Position numbers and translations under genes: made by a program
Origin: Lutjanus erythropterus
Lineage: Eukaryota; Chordata; Actinopteri; Lutjaniformes; Lutjanidae
Length of the DNA stretch: 64,000 nucleotides
Reading direction: 5' to 3'
NCBI GenBank assembly: GCA_020091685.1
Contig: CM034594.1
Coordinates: forward strand, 62,001-126,000
In this document: positions 1 through 11,715 of the stretch, piece after piece
Layout: every line of letters begins with the position of its first letter
Position numbering within the stretch: the first letter of the stretch is position 1
Notes under the pieces: generated by a model
What the model saw: the letters and a program-made list of their open reading frames with translations, nothing else
Told to the model about the DNA's origin: nothing
Database searches by the model: none

Positions 1-1060
1 CAGAGTTACAAAAAAAGTGTAGTCTGCTGTCTCTGCCACATGATATGAGTCTGCTTTCTAGTTGTGTGGGTGACAGGTCTCACACAGCTCAGGGTCCAGG
101 AAGAAGAAACACAATCTTTTAGCTGGGATAATGGTTCCACACTTTGATGATATTCTTCAGTCTTGATGCAGTCATTTCTCTTCCTCCAGTACCTCTGACT
201 TCCAAACAGTGAAACTGTTTCTGTTTCTTACAGAGTACAAGTGGCTGTTCTGCTCCAGCAGGAAGTAATTTCTAAGTGATCAGTACTGATCACTGATCAT
301 CCTCCAGTGCTGATTGATATGAGGATTGAAACTCAGTGATAGTGGGCGGTGTTGGAGGTTTGACTATAATGAGAGTGTTGTCAGTTTTTATGGTTTTGCT
401 GTTTAAGTCATGAATACAGAAATAATTAATTCAGCTTGGTTTGTCTTTAATTTGTTTTATTATGAATGCTGATATTTTGAAACATAATCAGCTTCCTCTG
501 TGAACTCAATTTATTCACGAGACCTTTGATTAACTAACTGTTGTATGACAGTCTATAGCATTTTTTCCAGTATAAGCTGAAACTGCTGTTAGTCATCTTG
601 TTTTGCTGAATTAAAGGATCACCGGTTATTCTCATCATTACAGTATCAATATATTTTGTAGACTATATTTTGATGGACTGAATAAAGAAAAATCCCATCA
701 CGGACCTAAAACCATCTGAGGTTTCTCTACTCACTGTCCCTGGCAGCTGTGCACAGTCATTTATTCCCAAAGAAAGAAAGGACAACTTTTATCTTTGTGA
801 CTCGAACAAGGAAAGAAGCTGCAAAACCAACTCTCTTTCCTCCTGTTGTTTTGCTGGAGATGTTTAATTTGGTGAAGAGGTTATTGCTGTGGTGTCCTTT
901 GTCAGGTCTATCATTGAGCCACGGTCAGCTTGTCCAAACGTGAACGTCTAAATGTCTAAACGTGTTCAGTAAATCGCATGTTCCCATTATTGCCCCTACT
1001 GTCAATCAAAAGTGTATTTGTTCAGTAGATTTGTTCCATACTCAGGGTTAGGATGCAAAG
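1..1060. other. Unique AT-rich DNA, no gene seen
   Basis: No convincing exon, RNA gene or recognised repeat. The short open frame at 749-943 has no domain-like pattern and looks like chance. If the exon at 35.4 kb is lsamp, this stretch is probably deep intron (inference). Confidence 0.5.
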
Positions 1061-1083
1061 TGTGTGTGTGTGTGTGTGTGTGT
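1061..1083 (+). repeat. (TG)n microsatellite
   Basis: About eleven TG units at the inner edge of the copy-1 repeat. The two related copies have a (CA)n tract at the same place on their own strand, so the tract belongs to the repeat family. Confidence 0.9.
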
Positions 1084-1471
1084 CAGTGTGTCAAAGAATT
1101 CTGTGCCTTTGATGATGCATCAACATTCTAGAACCTTGTTAGCTCACAGGGAGCCTTTAGAACACACAGAACACACACAGCTTCAGAAGTGAGATGCAGC
1201 TGAACTGAACAGGACTTGGTTTTCATTCAGGAAGAAACATTGACTCAAACATTTCAGATGGATTATTGTTTTCAACCCACTGGACCTGCTGCAAAAACGG
1301 ACAGGGCTTCACAACAGGGAAGTCGATCACTGGCACAGGAGGTTGAGGGTACACTGTTTGAAGAATGGATCTCTTGGTGGTCAAAGGATCAAATGGTGAT
1401 TTCAGTGTACATGTGGAAATGTGAGTATTCTTTTAAGACATACTAGAAAACCATGTGAACCTCTCCTTTAA
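1061..1471 (-). repeat. TTAAAGG-type DNA-transposon relic, copy 1
   Basis: The reverse complement of this segment matches 44538-44996 and about 53929-54335. Shared landmarks are the block around tctagaaccttgttagctca, the block around ttcattcaggaagaaaca, and a segment containing cacatttccacatg. The outer end at 1468-1471 is TTAA followed, on the minus strand, by AGGAGAGGTTCACATG. The other end merges into a (TG)n tract at 1061-1083. Ends beginning TTAAAGGATAGGTTCACA are, from memory, common in teleost genomes. TTAA targets suggest the piggyBac or Kolobok superfamilies, but no transposase is present, so the superfamily is inference. Confidence 0.6.
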
Positions 1472-1474
1472 CCT

Positions 1475-3795
1475 AGAACTGTAACCAAGTTGTATGTGTT
1501 GTCTTGGGTTTAGATGGACACTCTTCCAAATTTCTGCATTTGTTTGACATTGGTGTTGTTGCGTTAGCTTCTTTTCATTCCTATGATGCTTCTTATTAAT
1601 GTTAATTTATTAATTGGTCTTAGATTGGAATGACTTTTTAGGAGAAGATTTTTAAATGGGTCTCAAAATTATTAGCCACAGGCAAACATTTAGATCGACT
1701 GCTAAATTCTCTGTGGCAACCTGTTACAGGTCTTAGTGTTGTGTCACTGTAATAACCTGCACACACAGTAGAGAAAGGTTATGTGTGTCTCTAATACCTT
1801 TGGATGAAAATGCCTCTATCACTCTAATGGCTCTGAGTGTGTCTGATGTCTCTGTGTGTCTCACTGTGTCCTTTGCCTCAAAGAAGAAAAAAGATAACTT
1901 GAGTCTGAGCTGTGAGATGAATACAGTGTCATCATTTTCTCTGAGCACTCGGCTGAAACATTGTCTGTATTAACTCACTGAGATTCAACTATTTTCTTAC
2001 TCTGACATTCATTTTATAAACATTTTTGAAAATAAATGATGTCCTCCAGACATTATCTTCTTCTCAGAGAGGTTTTTTCTCTTTCTTTAATCGTTAAAGG
2101 AAAGTTATTCAAGGCTACAGACTACAAGGTGATTAGGTATTGGTGGAGGCAAGTTTCTTTTCTTGTAAAGACTTAAGCATTAATACCTTACCAAAACTCA
2201 CTGATGACAATTTCCGCCAAGAGCGGCTAAAGCTGCTGTCGAGGTCATCCTGTCTGCTCTGTGATTGTTATGAACAGCATCTGCATGTTAACTGAACATA
2301 TACTTTCTGTTTTTTGGCTTATAGGTAAGTTCTTCCAGTGAATGAGAGAGGGAGATTTAACAAAGAGCCTCTTCTATCTGCAGCACCATTCATATCTCAG
2401 TGGGTTTGTTGTTCTTTGTTTTTATAAAGAGGAGAGAAGTTTATCCAGAGGGCTGCTTAGTATCTTCAGATGATAATGGGAGGACACAGGCCTCCTTTAC
2501 AGATAAGTTGTTCCAAAGAGAATCCTAATAGGAAGAAACAGCAGCTCTGCTTGGTCATAATTGAAGCCATTTTGTTTGTGTGAGGTGCAGCAAAAGACAG
2601 AAAAAAAAAGCAAACTTTTTGTGGATGTCATGTAACACCCATAAATGATGGGTGTTTGAAATGTCCCAAATACATATTTATTCACACTGACTGCATGAGG
2701 ATGATGGTGGCAAATGCTGAGAAAGGCTAAAAAAAAGGAATTTCACACAGTGTGAAATCAATGTATTTGTTGCAGACATTGTGACATGGACAAATATGTC
2801 TTTTGGTGGACACAATGTGGACATTACAGATGCCAGAAAGATGTCAGAGTGGCTGCATGAGGCAGATACTGTGACTGCTGCTGCCTCACAAACTCGGACA
2901 CTTGCCGAAATTAATTAAGAAAGAAGTGGTCCAATGGAAAACATGCAAGTAGTATATTTGTGTCATGGCTAGGGGAAAGAGACCTCGCTGCTTTGATTAT
3001 CAGGAAATCCCACCTGAGTGGAGGAGTGGTGGAGACAGAGGACGAAAAACTATTTCTGTTTCTATTATTTGTGTTCATCACTTTATCAACATGCAGTATT
3101 TACATACTGTACTTAAAGGATATACACTGTTGGCAATTAACTATGTATGTAGTTCATTTCATATTTTTCTTTAGAGCCTCTCTCCTCTCTTAGCCTTATT
3201 GTTTAGTCATCCAACCTTTAAGCTTGTCTTAACAGTGTCAAATTCAATAGGAAGAAATTAATGTTCTTAAAATTTCATTCTCTTTAAACTTTTACCAAGA
3301 AAATGTCTCCCCTAATCAGGGTTACCTCGTGTCTGTGGCTGCACAAAGATCTCTGAGATTCACTGACCTTCTATAAATGAAGCAGCACTGCTGCCATTGT
3401 AAACTCTTCCTGTCCTGGTTTTAGGGACCTGATTAATGCTGAAAATGGAGGCTGCAGATTTCACAGTTCATTCTGGGGCTGCTGTGGTCTCTTAGAGAGA
3501 AAAATATGAGATAGTTTCATGTCAGCCTCAGTCCTTTATGGCTGACCACAATGATGATGTGAGAACTCGTGTTGGTTATTACAAAGGTTCAATGGTCCAT
3601 GAGAAACTGTAATGTAGTGAGGAAATGGGAGGAACATCAGCCTCCCAAAATCATATTCCTCAAGAGCTATTTCAACCACCCTCCAAATATCACTACTTGT
3701 CAGTAAATGTGTACTCTGTTTGAAAGTTGTATTGAATATCACAGCGTGAAACAACAGATAGCAAAATCCAGACAGCCAAGCGAAGTAAATCAGAC
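1475..3795. other. Unique non-coding DNA
   Basis: No exon, RNA gene or repeat recognised. Open frames are short and overlap on both strands without coding character. Confidence 0.45.
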
Positions 3796-3799
3796 CTCC

Positions 3800-5010
3800 C
3801 TGTAGTCTGGTTTGACCTTGCAAATGCCTAAAGGTCTGTTCCCCACCAGCTCATCTCTTGTCCATATTCCATCATGTATCAACAAAATACTTCAACAACT
3901 TCTACATCTGCTACACATCTCTTCCATCGTCCTCACAGCAGCGTTTGAGATCATCCTCATTAGTGGAAGGCAGATGGTCCGTGGAGTCAGGCCTCAGTCA
4001 GGTCAGCGACTCCCAGCCCTACGAAGCTACATGGACGATGTCACCACTCTCCTTCAGATGGCTACATGTACCTCCAGGCACGAAGTACCTGGACCTTTCT
4101 TGATGTCTTTCCAACACAACATTGTTTGGGACAAACACCCTGAAGCTCCCACAGAAGTCCATCAGCTTGGGATACAGACAGGAGAAGGTGAGGCTTGTGT
4201 TCGAACTGAGAGACTCACCTGACCTGACCTTCCAAAACACCAAGGCCCAAGTTTGAACAGGACATAAATGCAATAGAGACAGTGGACCAGGCCATCAATT
4301 GTCTGAAACACCGGGAGATTGTTGGTTTACTGCAGCCAGGAAGGTCACGGGTGGGGAACATCCAAGATGTGGTCCTAGGCAACTAAGAAGGAAAAGAAAG
4401 ACCTTGTGATCTCTGAGGTGGTGAAAATGGAAGAGGAGTGTTATAAGATTAGAGCATTAAGTCAACATTAGCAAGGGAAATAGACAACCTGGGATGCAGT
4501 GATCAACAGGACTGTGACATGGGCAGATATGTGGAGGATTCCTCAAGCCAGATTCAGCTTCCTGATCAGGGCCACATACAATGCCCTTGCCAGCCCCCAG
4601 AACCTGCACATCTGGTATGGCTCAGAGGGAAACTGCCAGCTCTGTGACTCCCTGAACCCCAGCTTACAGCACATCCTTTCCAGGTGCAGGGCAGTGTTGA
4701 CTCAGGGCCGGTACAGATTGCGCCATCCCTGGGTCCTGCGCAAGCTCACCGAAATCTTGGAAGTATACAGGCTGGAGACAAACAGGGCTAGCTCGGCAAC
4801 ATCACAGCAGCGGATCCAGTTTGTCAGACAAGGCACAGAGCATCAGCATGAGAGAGTGGTCTCCCCTGTTTCCTGGAGGCGAGTGGAACATGACAGTTGA
4901 TCTCAACTGCCAGTTAAAGTTCCCACCGGAGATTACCACAACCCCCCTGCGGCCTGACATCGTGCTCCGGACCACCCTGACTAAAACGGTCATCATGGCT
5001 GAACATGGCA
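3800..5010 (+). pseudogene. Decayed LINE reverse-transcriptase ORF, RLE-type layout
   Basis: Three plus-strand pieces in different frames look like one fish retroelement protein in order. Piece 1 (about 3812-4222) holds an RT segment with TAAFEIILISGRQMV and LPALRSYMDDVTTLL; YMDD at 4028-4039 is the RT catalytic motif. Piece 2 (4499-4900) holds a zinc-finger-like C-x2-C-x8-H-x4-C (C46, C49, H58, C63), followed by QGRYRLRHPWVLRKLTEILE. Piece 3 (to about 5030) reads PLRPDIVLRTTLTK, similar to the start of a PDDEXK-type nuclease. RT, then CCHC, then restriction-like endonuclease is the known layout of R2/R4/Hero-like non-LTR elements; the exact clade is inference. It is dead: frames change several times and long parts of RT and nuclease are missing. 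No 5' part or tail is visible. Confidence 0.75.
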
Positions 5011-5017
5011 TGAGGGT

Positions 5018-5063
5018 ATATAATGACTGAATTTTCATTTTTGGGTGGACTACCCCTTTAAGA
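5018..5063 (-). mobile_element. End fragment of a TTAAAGG-type DNA transposon
   Basis: Read on the minus strand this begins TTAAAGGGGTAGTCCACCC and continues AAAAATGAAAATTCAGTCAT. From memory this is a very common terminal sequence in zebrafish and other teleosts (TTAAAGGGATAGTTCACCC type). Only about 45 bp remain, abutting the decayed LINE; the partner end is not seen. Superfamily is not decidable here. Confidence 0.6.
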
Positions 5064-5191
5064 GAGCATAAGGACTCTGCTGAGGTGTAATATTTTGTGC
5101 TTAGATGATTTCCCTGAAGTACATTACAGCAGAGCAGTTTTATTAAACTGTATCATATGTAAGTCAGTAACCTGCACTCATCCGTTTAAAT

Positions 5192-5561
5192 CAGGGGCAT
5201 CAAACTCAATCACAGAAGGGGCCAAAATTTAAATCACAGTCTAAGTCACGGCTAAACAGGATTAACATTTATTGAACAGTCTAAAACTGACTATGTTTTA
5301 TTCAGAAATATGTATTTGAACAGCCAGACTGCAACAACTTTTTCCTCAAAATAAGTAGAATTTAAAATATTTTTTTTCTTCAACAGTAACATAAATCAAA
5401 ATGAGAATATTTAAACTCAGAATATTTAAGCTGACATATTAAGCTGCTCACATATGCGATCAGTGACAATATTTTTGCTGAGGCTTACATTTGAAAATGC
5501 TCGCTTTTTGTCTGGACACAAGACACTTAAATCATGCAGGTGCAGGAGTTTGACATGTGTG
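5192..5561. mobile_element. hAT-like non-autonomous transposon with 8-bp TSD
   Basis: A 370-bp element flanked by exact 8-bp direct repeats GTTTAAAT at 5184-5191 and 5562-5569. It starts CAGGGGCATCAAACTC. The reverse complement of its right end reads CACACATGTCAAACTCC, giving an imperfect inverted repeat with the shared core TCAAACTC. An 8-bp duplication and CAGGGG-type ends are hallmarks of hAT elements. There is no transposase frame inside, so it needed another element to move. The intact duplication suggests a clean, complete insertion. One of the best-delimited elements in the window. Confidence 0.8.
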
Positions 5562-5681
5562 GTTTAAATGAAAGCCTCATAACATGAAGTCAGTGTTTGT
5601 CCTCTTGGTCAGACAGAGGGATGAAGTGTGTCCCCTCAGTCTTCAGTCCTTGGTCCTCTCCTCTCTTAACTTTTCATATCC

Positions 5682-6181
5682 NNNNNNNNNNNNNNNNNNN
5701 NNNNNNNNNNNNNNNNNNNNNNNNNNNNNNNNNNNNNNNNNNNNNNNNNNNNNNNNNNNNNNNNNNNNNNNNNNNNNNNNNNNNNNNNNNNNNNNNNNNN
5801 NNNNNNNNNNNNNNNNNNNNNNNNNNNNNNNNNNNNNNNNNNNNNNNNNNNNNNNNNNNNNNNNNNNNNNNNNNNNNNNNNNNNNNNNNNNNNNNNNNNN
5901 NNNNNNNNNNNNNNNNNNNNNNNNNNNNNNNNNNNNNNNNNNNNNNNNNNNNNNNNNNNNNNNNNNNNNNNNNNNNNNNNNNNNNNNNNNNNNNNNNNNN
6001 NNNNNNNNNNNNNNNNNNNNNNNNNNNNNNNNNNNNNNNNNNNNNNNNNNNNNNNNNNNNNNNNNNNNNNNNNNNNNNNNNNNNNNNNNNNNNNNNNNNN
6101 NNNNNNNNNNNNNNNNNNNNNNNNNNNNNNNNNNNNNNNNNNNNNNNNNNNNNNNNNNNNNNNNNNNNNNNNNNNNNNNNN
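5682..6181. other. Assembly gap, 500 N
   Basis: Exactly 500 N, most likely a placeholder length. Open frames running through it are meaningless. Confidence 0.98.
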
Positions 6182-7090
6182 CTGAGACAGTTTTCAAAGG
6201 AAAGATGTTTGCTGTTCATGCTGAACTGTCAGTGGGTGTTTATAGTTGAGCTCTGTCTTCTCCTCTGCTCTGTCTTTGTCTCTCACAGTATTCAGGACTT
6301 TTGGTTTTAAATCAGTCTGTTTTTTTTTCTCCATGAATGCAGAGTCACTAGTGGGCTGTGATACTCGCCTTTCTGTCTTTGTCCTCCTCCCACGTTCTCT
6401 CTGTTTGTTCTCCTCAGCTCAAGGTTATATAGTCTTAAGTTTATATTCACATTTTCTCTAAAAGAAGTGCAGTGCAGTGTGGGTGTCTTTCTCTCATCTT
6501 GTCCTGCGTGACTACAGAGCTTACCTTTCATTTGTCCAACTTCACACTCTCCTCAGCTTCTTTTTACTCATTCTACATAATAATAGTTAGATATGCAATA
6601 CTTGTGCGACTCTGCCCATCACACAGTCTCTCTAAGGTCTCCTCTAAGAGCAGAGAGGGTGAGGTCATCAGTATAACAGCAGATTTACTTCAAATTACAC
6701 TGATCTTCCTGGGCATGGAGAGCAAAGGAATAGATGAAATAATAAAATATAGAATAACAGGTGTAGTAAAACTATTATCCAGGCAGAGCAGACAAAGACA
6801 AATAATCTCACTTTAGTTCTTAGTCCCTTCTCTCTCTATGTCACATACCTCAGTCCTACTCTATAATACAAAAGACAAAATAGCTATTTAAAATAAAACC
6901 AAGTATCATATGAGTTTCATCCTTCCTGATGTAAGAAAAGAAAAAGAAAGACACAGCAGGTCTCACTAGTTGGCAAAATTCTCTGTCAAAATACTACCAG
7001 CACAGCGCAGAACATGATGTTTAATGCTCAAGTCAAAGTGGCGACGCACACAGTCACAGCAGCTCATCGCTCCTTTTCTCAGTGTTTTTT
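6182..7090. other. Unique non-coding DNA
   Basis: Pyrimidine-rich patches (6250-6450) and AT-rich sequence. No exon, RNA gene or recognised repeat. Confidence 0.45.
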
Positions 7091-7094
7091 ATGT

Positions 7095-7190
7095 GTTAGG
7101 ATAGGACTGCTACCCAATTTTGTTGTTAATATGACAATGACAGTAAAGGAATTCTCATCTATTCTCTTCTCTTCTATTCTATTCTAGTCA
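7095..7190 (+). mobile_element. LINE 3'-end fragment with TTCTA tail
   Basis: The segment runs through caattttgttgttaatatg, then gacaatgacagtaaagg, and ends in a run of CTTCTC/TTCTA units (about 7160-7187). An 'aatttngttgt...acaatgacaataaag' block followed by a short simple-repeat tail is typical of the 3' ends of fish LINEs (known from memory). No coding part is left. Family not assigned. Confidence 0.45.
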
Positions 7191-8790
7191 AGTCTATAAG
7201 GATGGACTTGAGTCACCCACATAAGTCACAAAAATACTTTTTTTTCTGTAACACAAACTGTGGATTACACATGAATGACTACAAATGTTAGAATAAATTT
7301 TATTTTTATGCTATAAAATAGACTCTTTACTTCTGATTGAAACATCGGGTCTCATGCGGTCTCAAATGGTGTGTATGAGTGATTTAAGAAAACTTTTGTA
7401 TTCGCCAGTCTTCTCATATTTTGAATTTTCTTTCAGATACAAACAATTTCTGAGTGGTCCAGACATGTCATAGATTCATGCAGTAAATTACACTTAATAA
7501 TTATCCTGTTTGACTACAATTCAAATTATAATATAATTGTGAATTTACATATAAAGCCTGTCATTATTTATTTAACGATCTAGTATAACCTGTTGTCAGT
7601 TGTTTTGGTTGTATATCTGCACATACAGGTTTATGAAGTCTTATCCTCGCTCATTCTGTCCTCTTTCTCCATGATGGAATCTTCCTCTTAACTTCCTCTT
7701 TTTCTCTGAAGTCATTTTCACATTGAGACGTGTCCTCTTTATTCCAGTGACAGTCTGACCCTCAGGTAACAGCAGCATTACAACACTGGCTTTTCTCATT
7801 TCTTGGCTTTAGCGCGTCCTTTACTTCCACTGTTGTCGCTGTTAAAATGACAAATTTTCCTTTATAGATCTCTGAAAGTAGTTTCTTCTCTTTTATGTGA
7901 TTTTCATGAATGAACACTTCCTGATATATGGAGCAGAAAGTGCAGCCGTTTGTGGTATTATTGGGGTGTTAACTATGCTAATTTACAAGTCTCATAGACC
8001 TGCAGTCAAATACACACAGGTGGATAATTTACAGTTTTCTGAAGTTACAAGCCTTTCCTATGAAAAAAGTAAGAGAAATTAAAGATAAGAATGAAAGAAG
8101 AAAAGAAAGAAAGAAAAAATGTTTTTGCATGAGGCCCATTGCCAGGTCAAAGCAGAGTTGCCATTTTATTGAGCTGTTGTCTCCTAATTATAGTTATTTA
8201 AATACCCTCCACCTCAGCAGCTCAGTGGGGACAGACTACACACAGAAAGGCTGCAGCTGGGCTTTTCACTGCCTTTGGTTTGAGCCACAGCAAAAGCTGA
8301 ATAATTGTTCCATTTAAGCAATTCTGGGTTAAAAAGTCAAAGTACTGATGCTCAGCTTCAACTGATCCATTATAAAGCTGCAAAGTTACTTGGAGCCAAC
8401 AGCAGCATCCTGACTCTGTTTGACCTGAGTGGGTTAGAATCTGAACACCTGCTGATATCTTTACTACAGAAAATAAACACGCAGAAACTGTCAGTCAAAC
8501 AGGCAAGAAATACAGTTTCAGAGAACATTATGTTAAAACTGGTGAGACAAAATGTTATTCTGGTTTGAACGCTGACTGCTTCCAAGAGCCTGACATGAGA
8601 GTGAAGAGATGACTGAAGGAAGAAATGAAGCAACACCTTTTACAAACTCCACTGGAGATATAGTCAGACAAGTGACACAAAGCTGATATTTATGTTTTAC
8701 TGATAGTATTTTCTAATAATAAGACAAACTCTGACAAGAACAAACACATGAATCATGGGAAAATCACAGAAAACAACAACACTGACGATG
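7190..8790. other. Unique DNA with a purine-rich tract
   Basis: No gene recognised. Position 8083-8117 is a GAAA-rich purine tract. The frames at 8305-8568 (+) and 8370-8636 (-) overlap each other and have no family resemblance. Confidence 0.4.
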
Positions 8791-8865
8791 CCTTGTTTGG
8801 TTCTGTTGATGTGTATGAAGCTCACTGACTGAATGAGACGCTACAATGGAGCAGAACCATCATTA

Positions 8866-8910
8866 ATGTTACTAATTACACCTGTGCTTTTCCTGCTGTG
8901 ACAAGAAAAA
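8866..8910. repeat. Diverged interspersed-repeat fragment
   Basis: The block ttacacctgtgcttttcctgc also occurs at about 48173-48193. With its left neighbour (attaatgttactaa) it resembles the hairpin arm at 35985-36010. It seems to be a small member of a family scattered in this window; the element is not named. Confidence 0.4.
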
Positions 8911-8959
8911 ACATCTCCTGAGAAAAACATTTTTAGAACATCACAAAAGTTCCAAACAA

Positions 8960-11446
8960 GGACAACTTTTATTCAAAGTTAATAGTTAGCTGAAAGTGTT
9001 TTACGTTTTTTCTTCAGCACTCATTAGCCTGCTGTGGTGTCCACAGAGTTACACTGAAGTTTAGATTTAGAAGAGAAACCACATGAAAAAACCTTCAAGT
9101 TGTGTCAGCCTGGATTTTAATGATGATTTGATCAGCAGTTTTTCTAACTGCTAAAATATGGTTTTCATTGTTTGCATATAAAGACAGTTTCAGTCCATTT
9201 CTACCAGTGTTTCTCATGTAACAACATTCTTTTCACAATTACAGCTTTTAATTAATGAATCTTAATGAGTTTTCACATCAGTGGCTGTTTTTCTGAACCT
9301 GTTGTTGTTTCAGATGACTGACCACTGAGACCACAATCAAAACAAAATCCCACTATTCTCCTTCAGACTGCTGTTGATCATCGTCTGTCCTCCATTTTCT
9401 CTCATTAATGAAGTGACACAGCAGCTGTTGGTTCAGTAACAGCAGAGAAACATCATGCTGTAATTTAAAGACAGTGAGGCAGAAATTAATTACTCCATCT
9501 CAGCTAACTCACATTTTCCTGTCTTCATTTGTAATCAAGTGGAGCAGTGCAGGAGTGCAGCATATTTATTGCTGTTCTGTAGCCCTCTGAAAAATCAAAT
9601 GAATAAATAAATACAGGAGGGGAGAGTACACTATTCTGCCTCATCTGTGCTTTAACTGACGATAGTCTGGAGAGTATTCATGTCACACAACATCCAAACA
9701 ATCCAATCTGCATGTAATATTACTGCCAAATTACTGTATATGCAGAGTTTTTAAATGTCAAGATGGAGAAACTGCAGTCAAACTTTTTTTTTATCAAACA
9801 CTCTTGGGAGAAGCTTGATGGTTCACTGAGCTGTGCTGTTAGTGCTCTGTCCATGGTGCTGACTTAAAATGCTCAAAAGACATTTGCTTCAGTGCGGCAT
9901 CCAGTTTTGTTTGTGAATACTGAAATACTGAAGGTTGGACATTACTCATAAATTATGAATCAAAACAGCTGGAGGTTAGGAGTTTGAAGTTGAAGGTAAA
10001 TCCACCCCTGTGCTTCTCCAGTGGTTTCAGACTGTAAAATCTATATTCTTAAACATATTTTCTCCTGAAGCTGGAAATAAGAGCTTCAAGACTTTGGGTT
10101 GATGATGTCATCAGGTGACACATTGAGATATCACATCCAAAATATTTTAATTTGCAGGTCTGCAGCGCTCACACCTGTGAATCAGAAAATGTGCCCATCT
10201 CACAGTAAAATGACCTGCTGTCACAGAGTCCTGTTGTTCCATCATTCTCTGTCTACAGAGCAGCTCCAGGATCAACTACAGTCTGTCTGCTCTTATATAA
10301 CAGAAATACTGTGTGTGGACTGAACTGTGTAAAAATCTCTGAAGAGGAAATATAATGAGGTGGGTTTGTTCTCACCTACAGTGACGAGTCTGTGATTGCA
10401 GCATTGTAAAACTCATTTTGCATTTGTCTGTAATTACAGACTTGTACATTTCTGCATCATGTGATGTAGATTACTTAAGATTTTTACACTGAGCAGCAGC
10501 TTGTCAGCTATAGAGAAACTGTTCACAGTCTGGCGGCTTGTGGCTTTACAGTGTGTGTCCACATGTCAGGATGATGATTTGAAAAGTCTTTGGTACCTGA
10601 AATTTATTCAAAGTCAACAGGAGCCTCATAGCTACATGTTTTTCCAACATGTTCTTCAAAGTAAAAGCATCATTTAAAGCTTGTAGAGTCTGTGAATCAA
10701 TCCCTGTCTGAGAACCAGCATCTGCTTCAGTCCTTTGATTCAGCTTCACTCTGGTCTTTTAGCTTCTTGTTGAAGTGAACAATCTGCTCTCACTGTTTTT
10801 TTCAGTCTATAAGTGCTCTTCATGTGCTGAGTATCATTACAATCACAGGTATCTGTTCCACCTCCTCTGTCTTCCTCTAACAAGGCTGCCTGATCATTTA
10901 TCATCGCTGCTGTTTGGCAGAGAAGCTTTATGGGAGAGAACTAAGTGGAGGAAATCAATTATAAGATATCCCTCATGAAACATTCATCAATTTGTCACCA
11001 TAAACAGCTATCACAACAAAATGTTTGTACTGGAGTCACTATAACAACACAAATCAGGAGGTCATTCATTTCTGTAACATCTGACTTTTATCAGTTCTTA
11101 CTTTCAGACAGAGTTAATCAGGAAACTTTAAACATTCAAGAAGGAAACGAAACATGAAGTCAGGAGCTCCTGCTGCAGTACACATTATAGATTTTTGTTT
11201 CTCTTGTATGAATTTCTGTGATTTGATGTAACTAGGCAGCATCTGTGTTGGACTGAAACATTTTATCTCTATTCTCTCTCATCTCTATTAAACTTTTCTG
11301 GCTGTTTCATATTTCTTATGTCAGACTGTAGCTGACTGACTGTCTGTATACAAAAAGTCCACAGAGGAAAATGGAAGCAGCATTAGTTTTTCTCAGAGAT
11401 CGAGCAAGGAGCATTAAAATATAAGTACTTAAATGGTTCCATCTGT
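8960..11446. other. Unique non-coding DNA
   Basis: AT-rich sequence with no exon, RNA gene or repeat recognised. Confidence 0.4.
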
Positions 11447-11715
11447 GGGGCGGCATGGTGGAGCAGGAGTTTCTGAGACTGAATCCCCTAACCGGCTCGG
11501 GGGCTGAGGAGTTTGTGGCAAGACCTTTCTGTGTGGAGTTTGCATGTTCTCCTCATGTCTGCGTGGATTCCCTCTGGGTACTCTGGGTTCCTACCACAGC
11601 CCAAAGACATGCAGCATTATAGGTTAATTGGTAACTCTAAATTCCCATATGTGTGAATGTGAGTATGAGTGGTTATCTGTTATGCAGTTATGGACGATGG
11701 ATGGATGGATAGATG
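11447..11715 (+). mobile_element. DANA/mermaid-like SINE, degraded
   Basis: It begins ggggcggcatggtgg and contains gtgtggagtttgcatgttct, then a gggtactctgggttcctacc block, ccaaagacatgcag, and taggttaattggtaactct. This order matches the conserved body of the DANA/mermaid SINEs of fish (from memory). The tRNA-like head is badly eroded and lacks a clear B box. It ends in a (GGAT)n-like tail, ggatggatggatagatgg, at about 11697-11715. It is clearly old. Confidence 0.7.

Noticed and set aside
5584-6310. Long open frames of 180-237 codons across 5682-6181, and similar ones across 26704-27203 and 48507-49006
   Set aside because: They consist almost wholly of N from assembly gaps and say nothing about coding.
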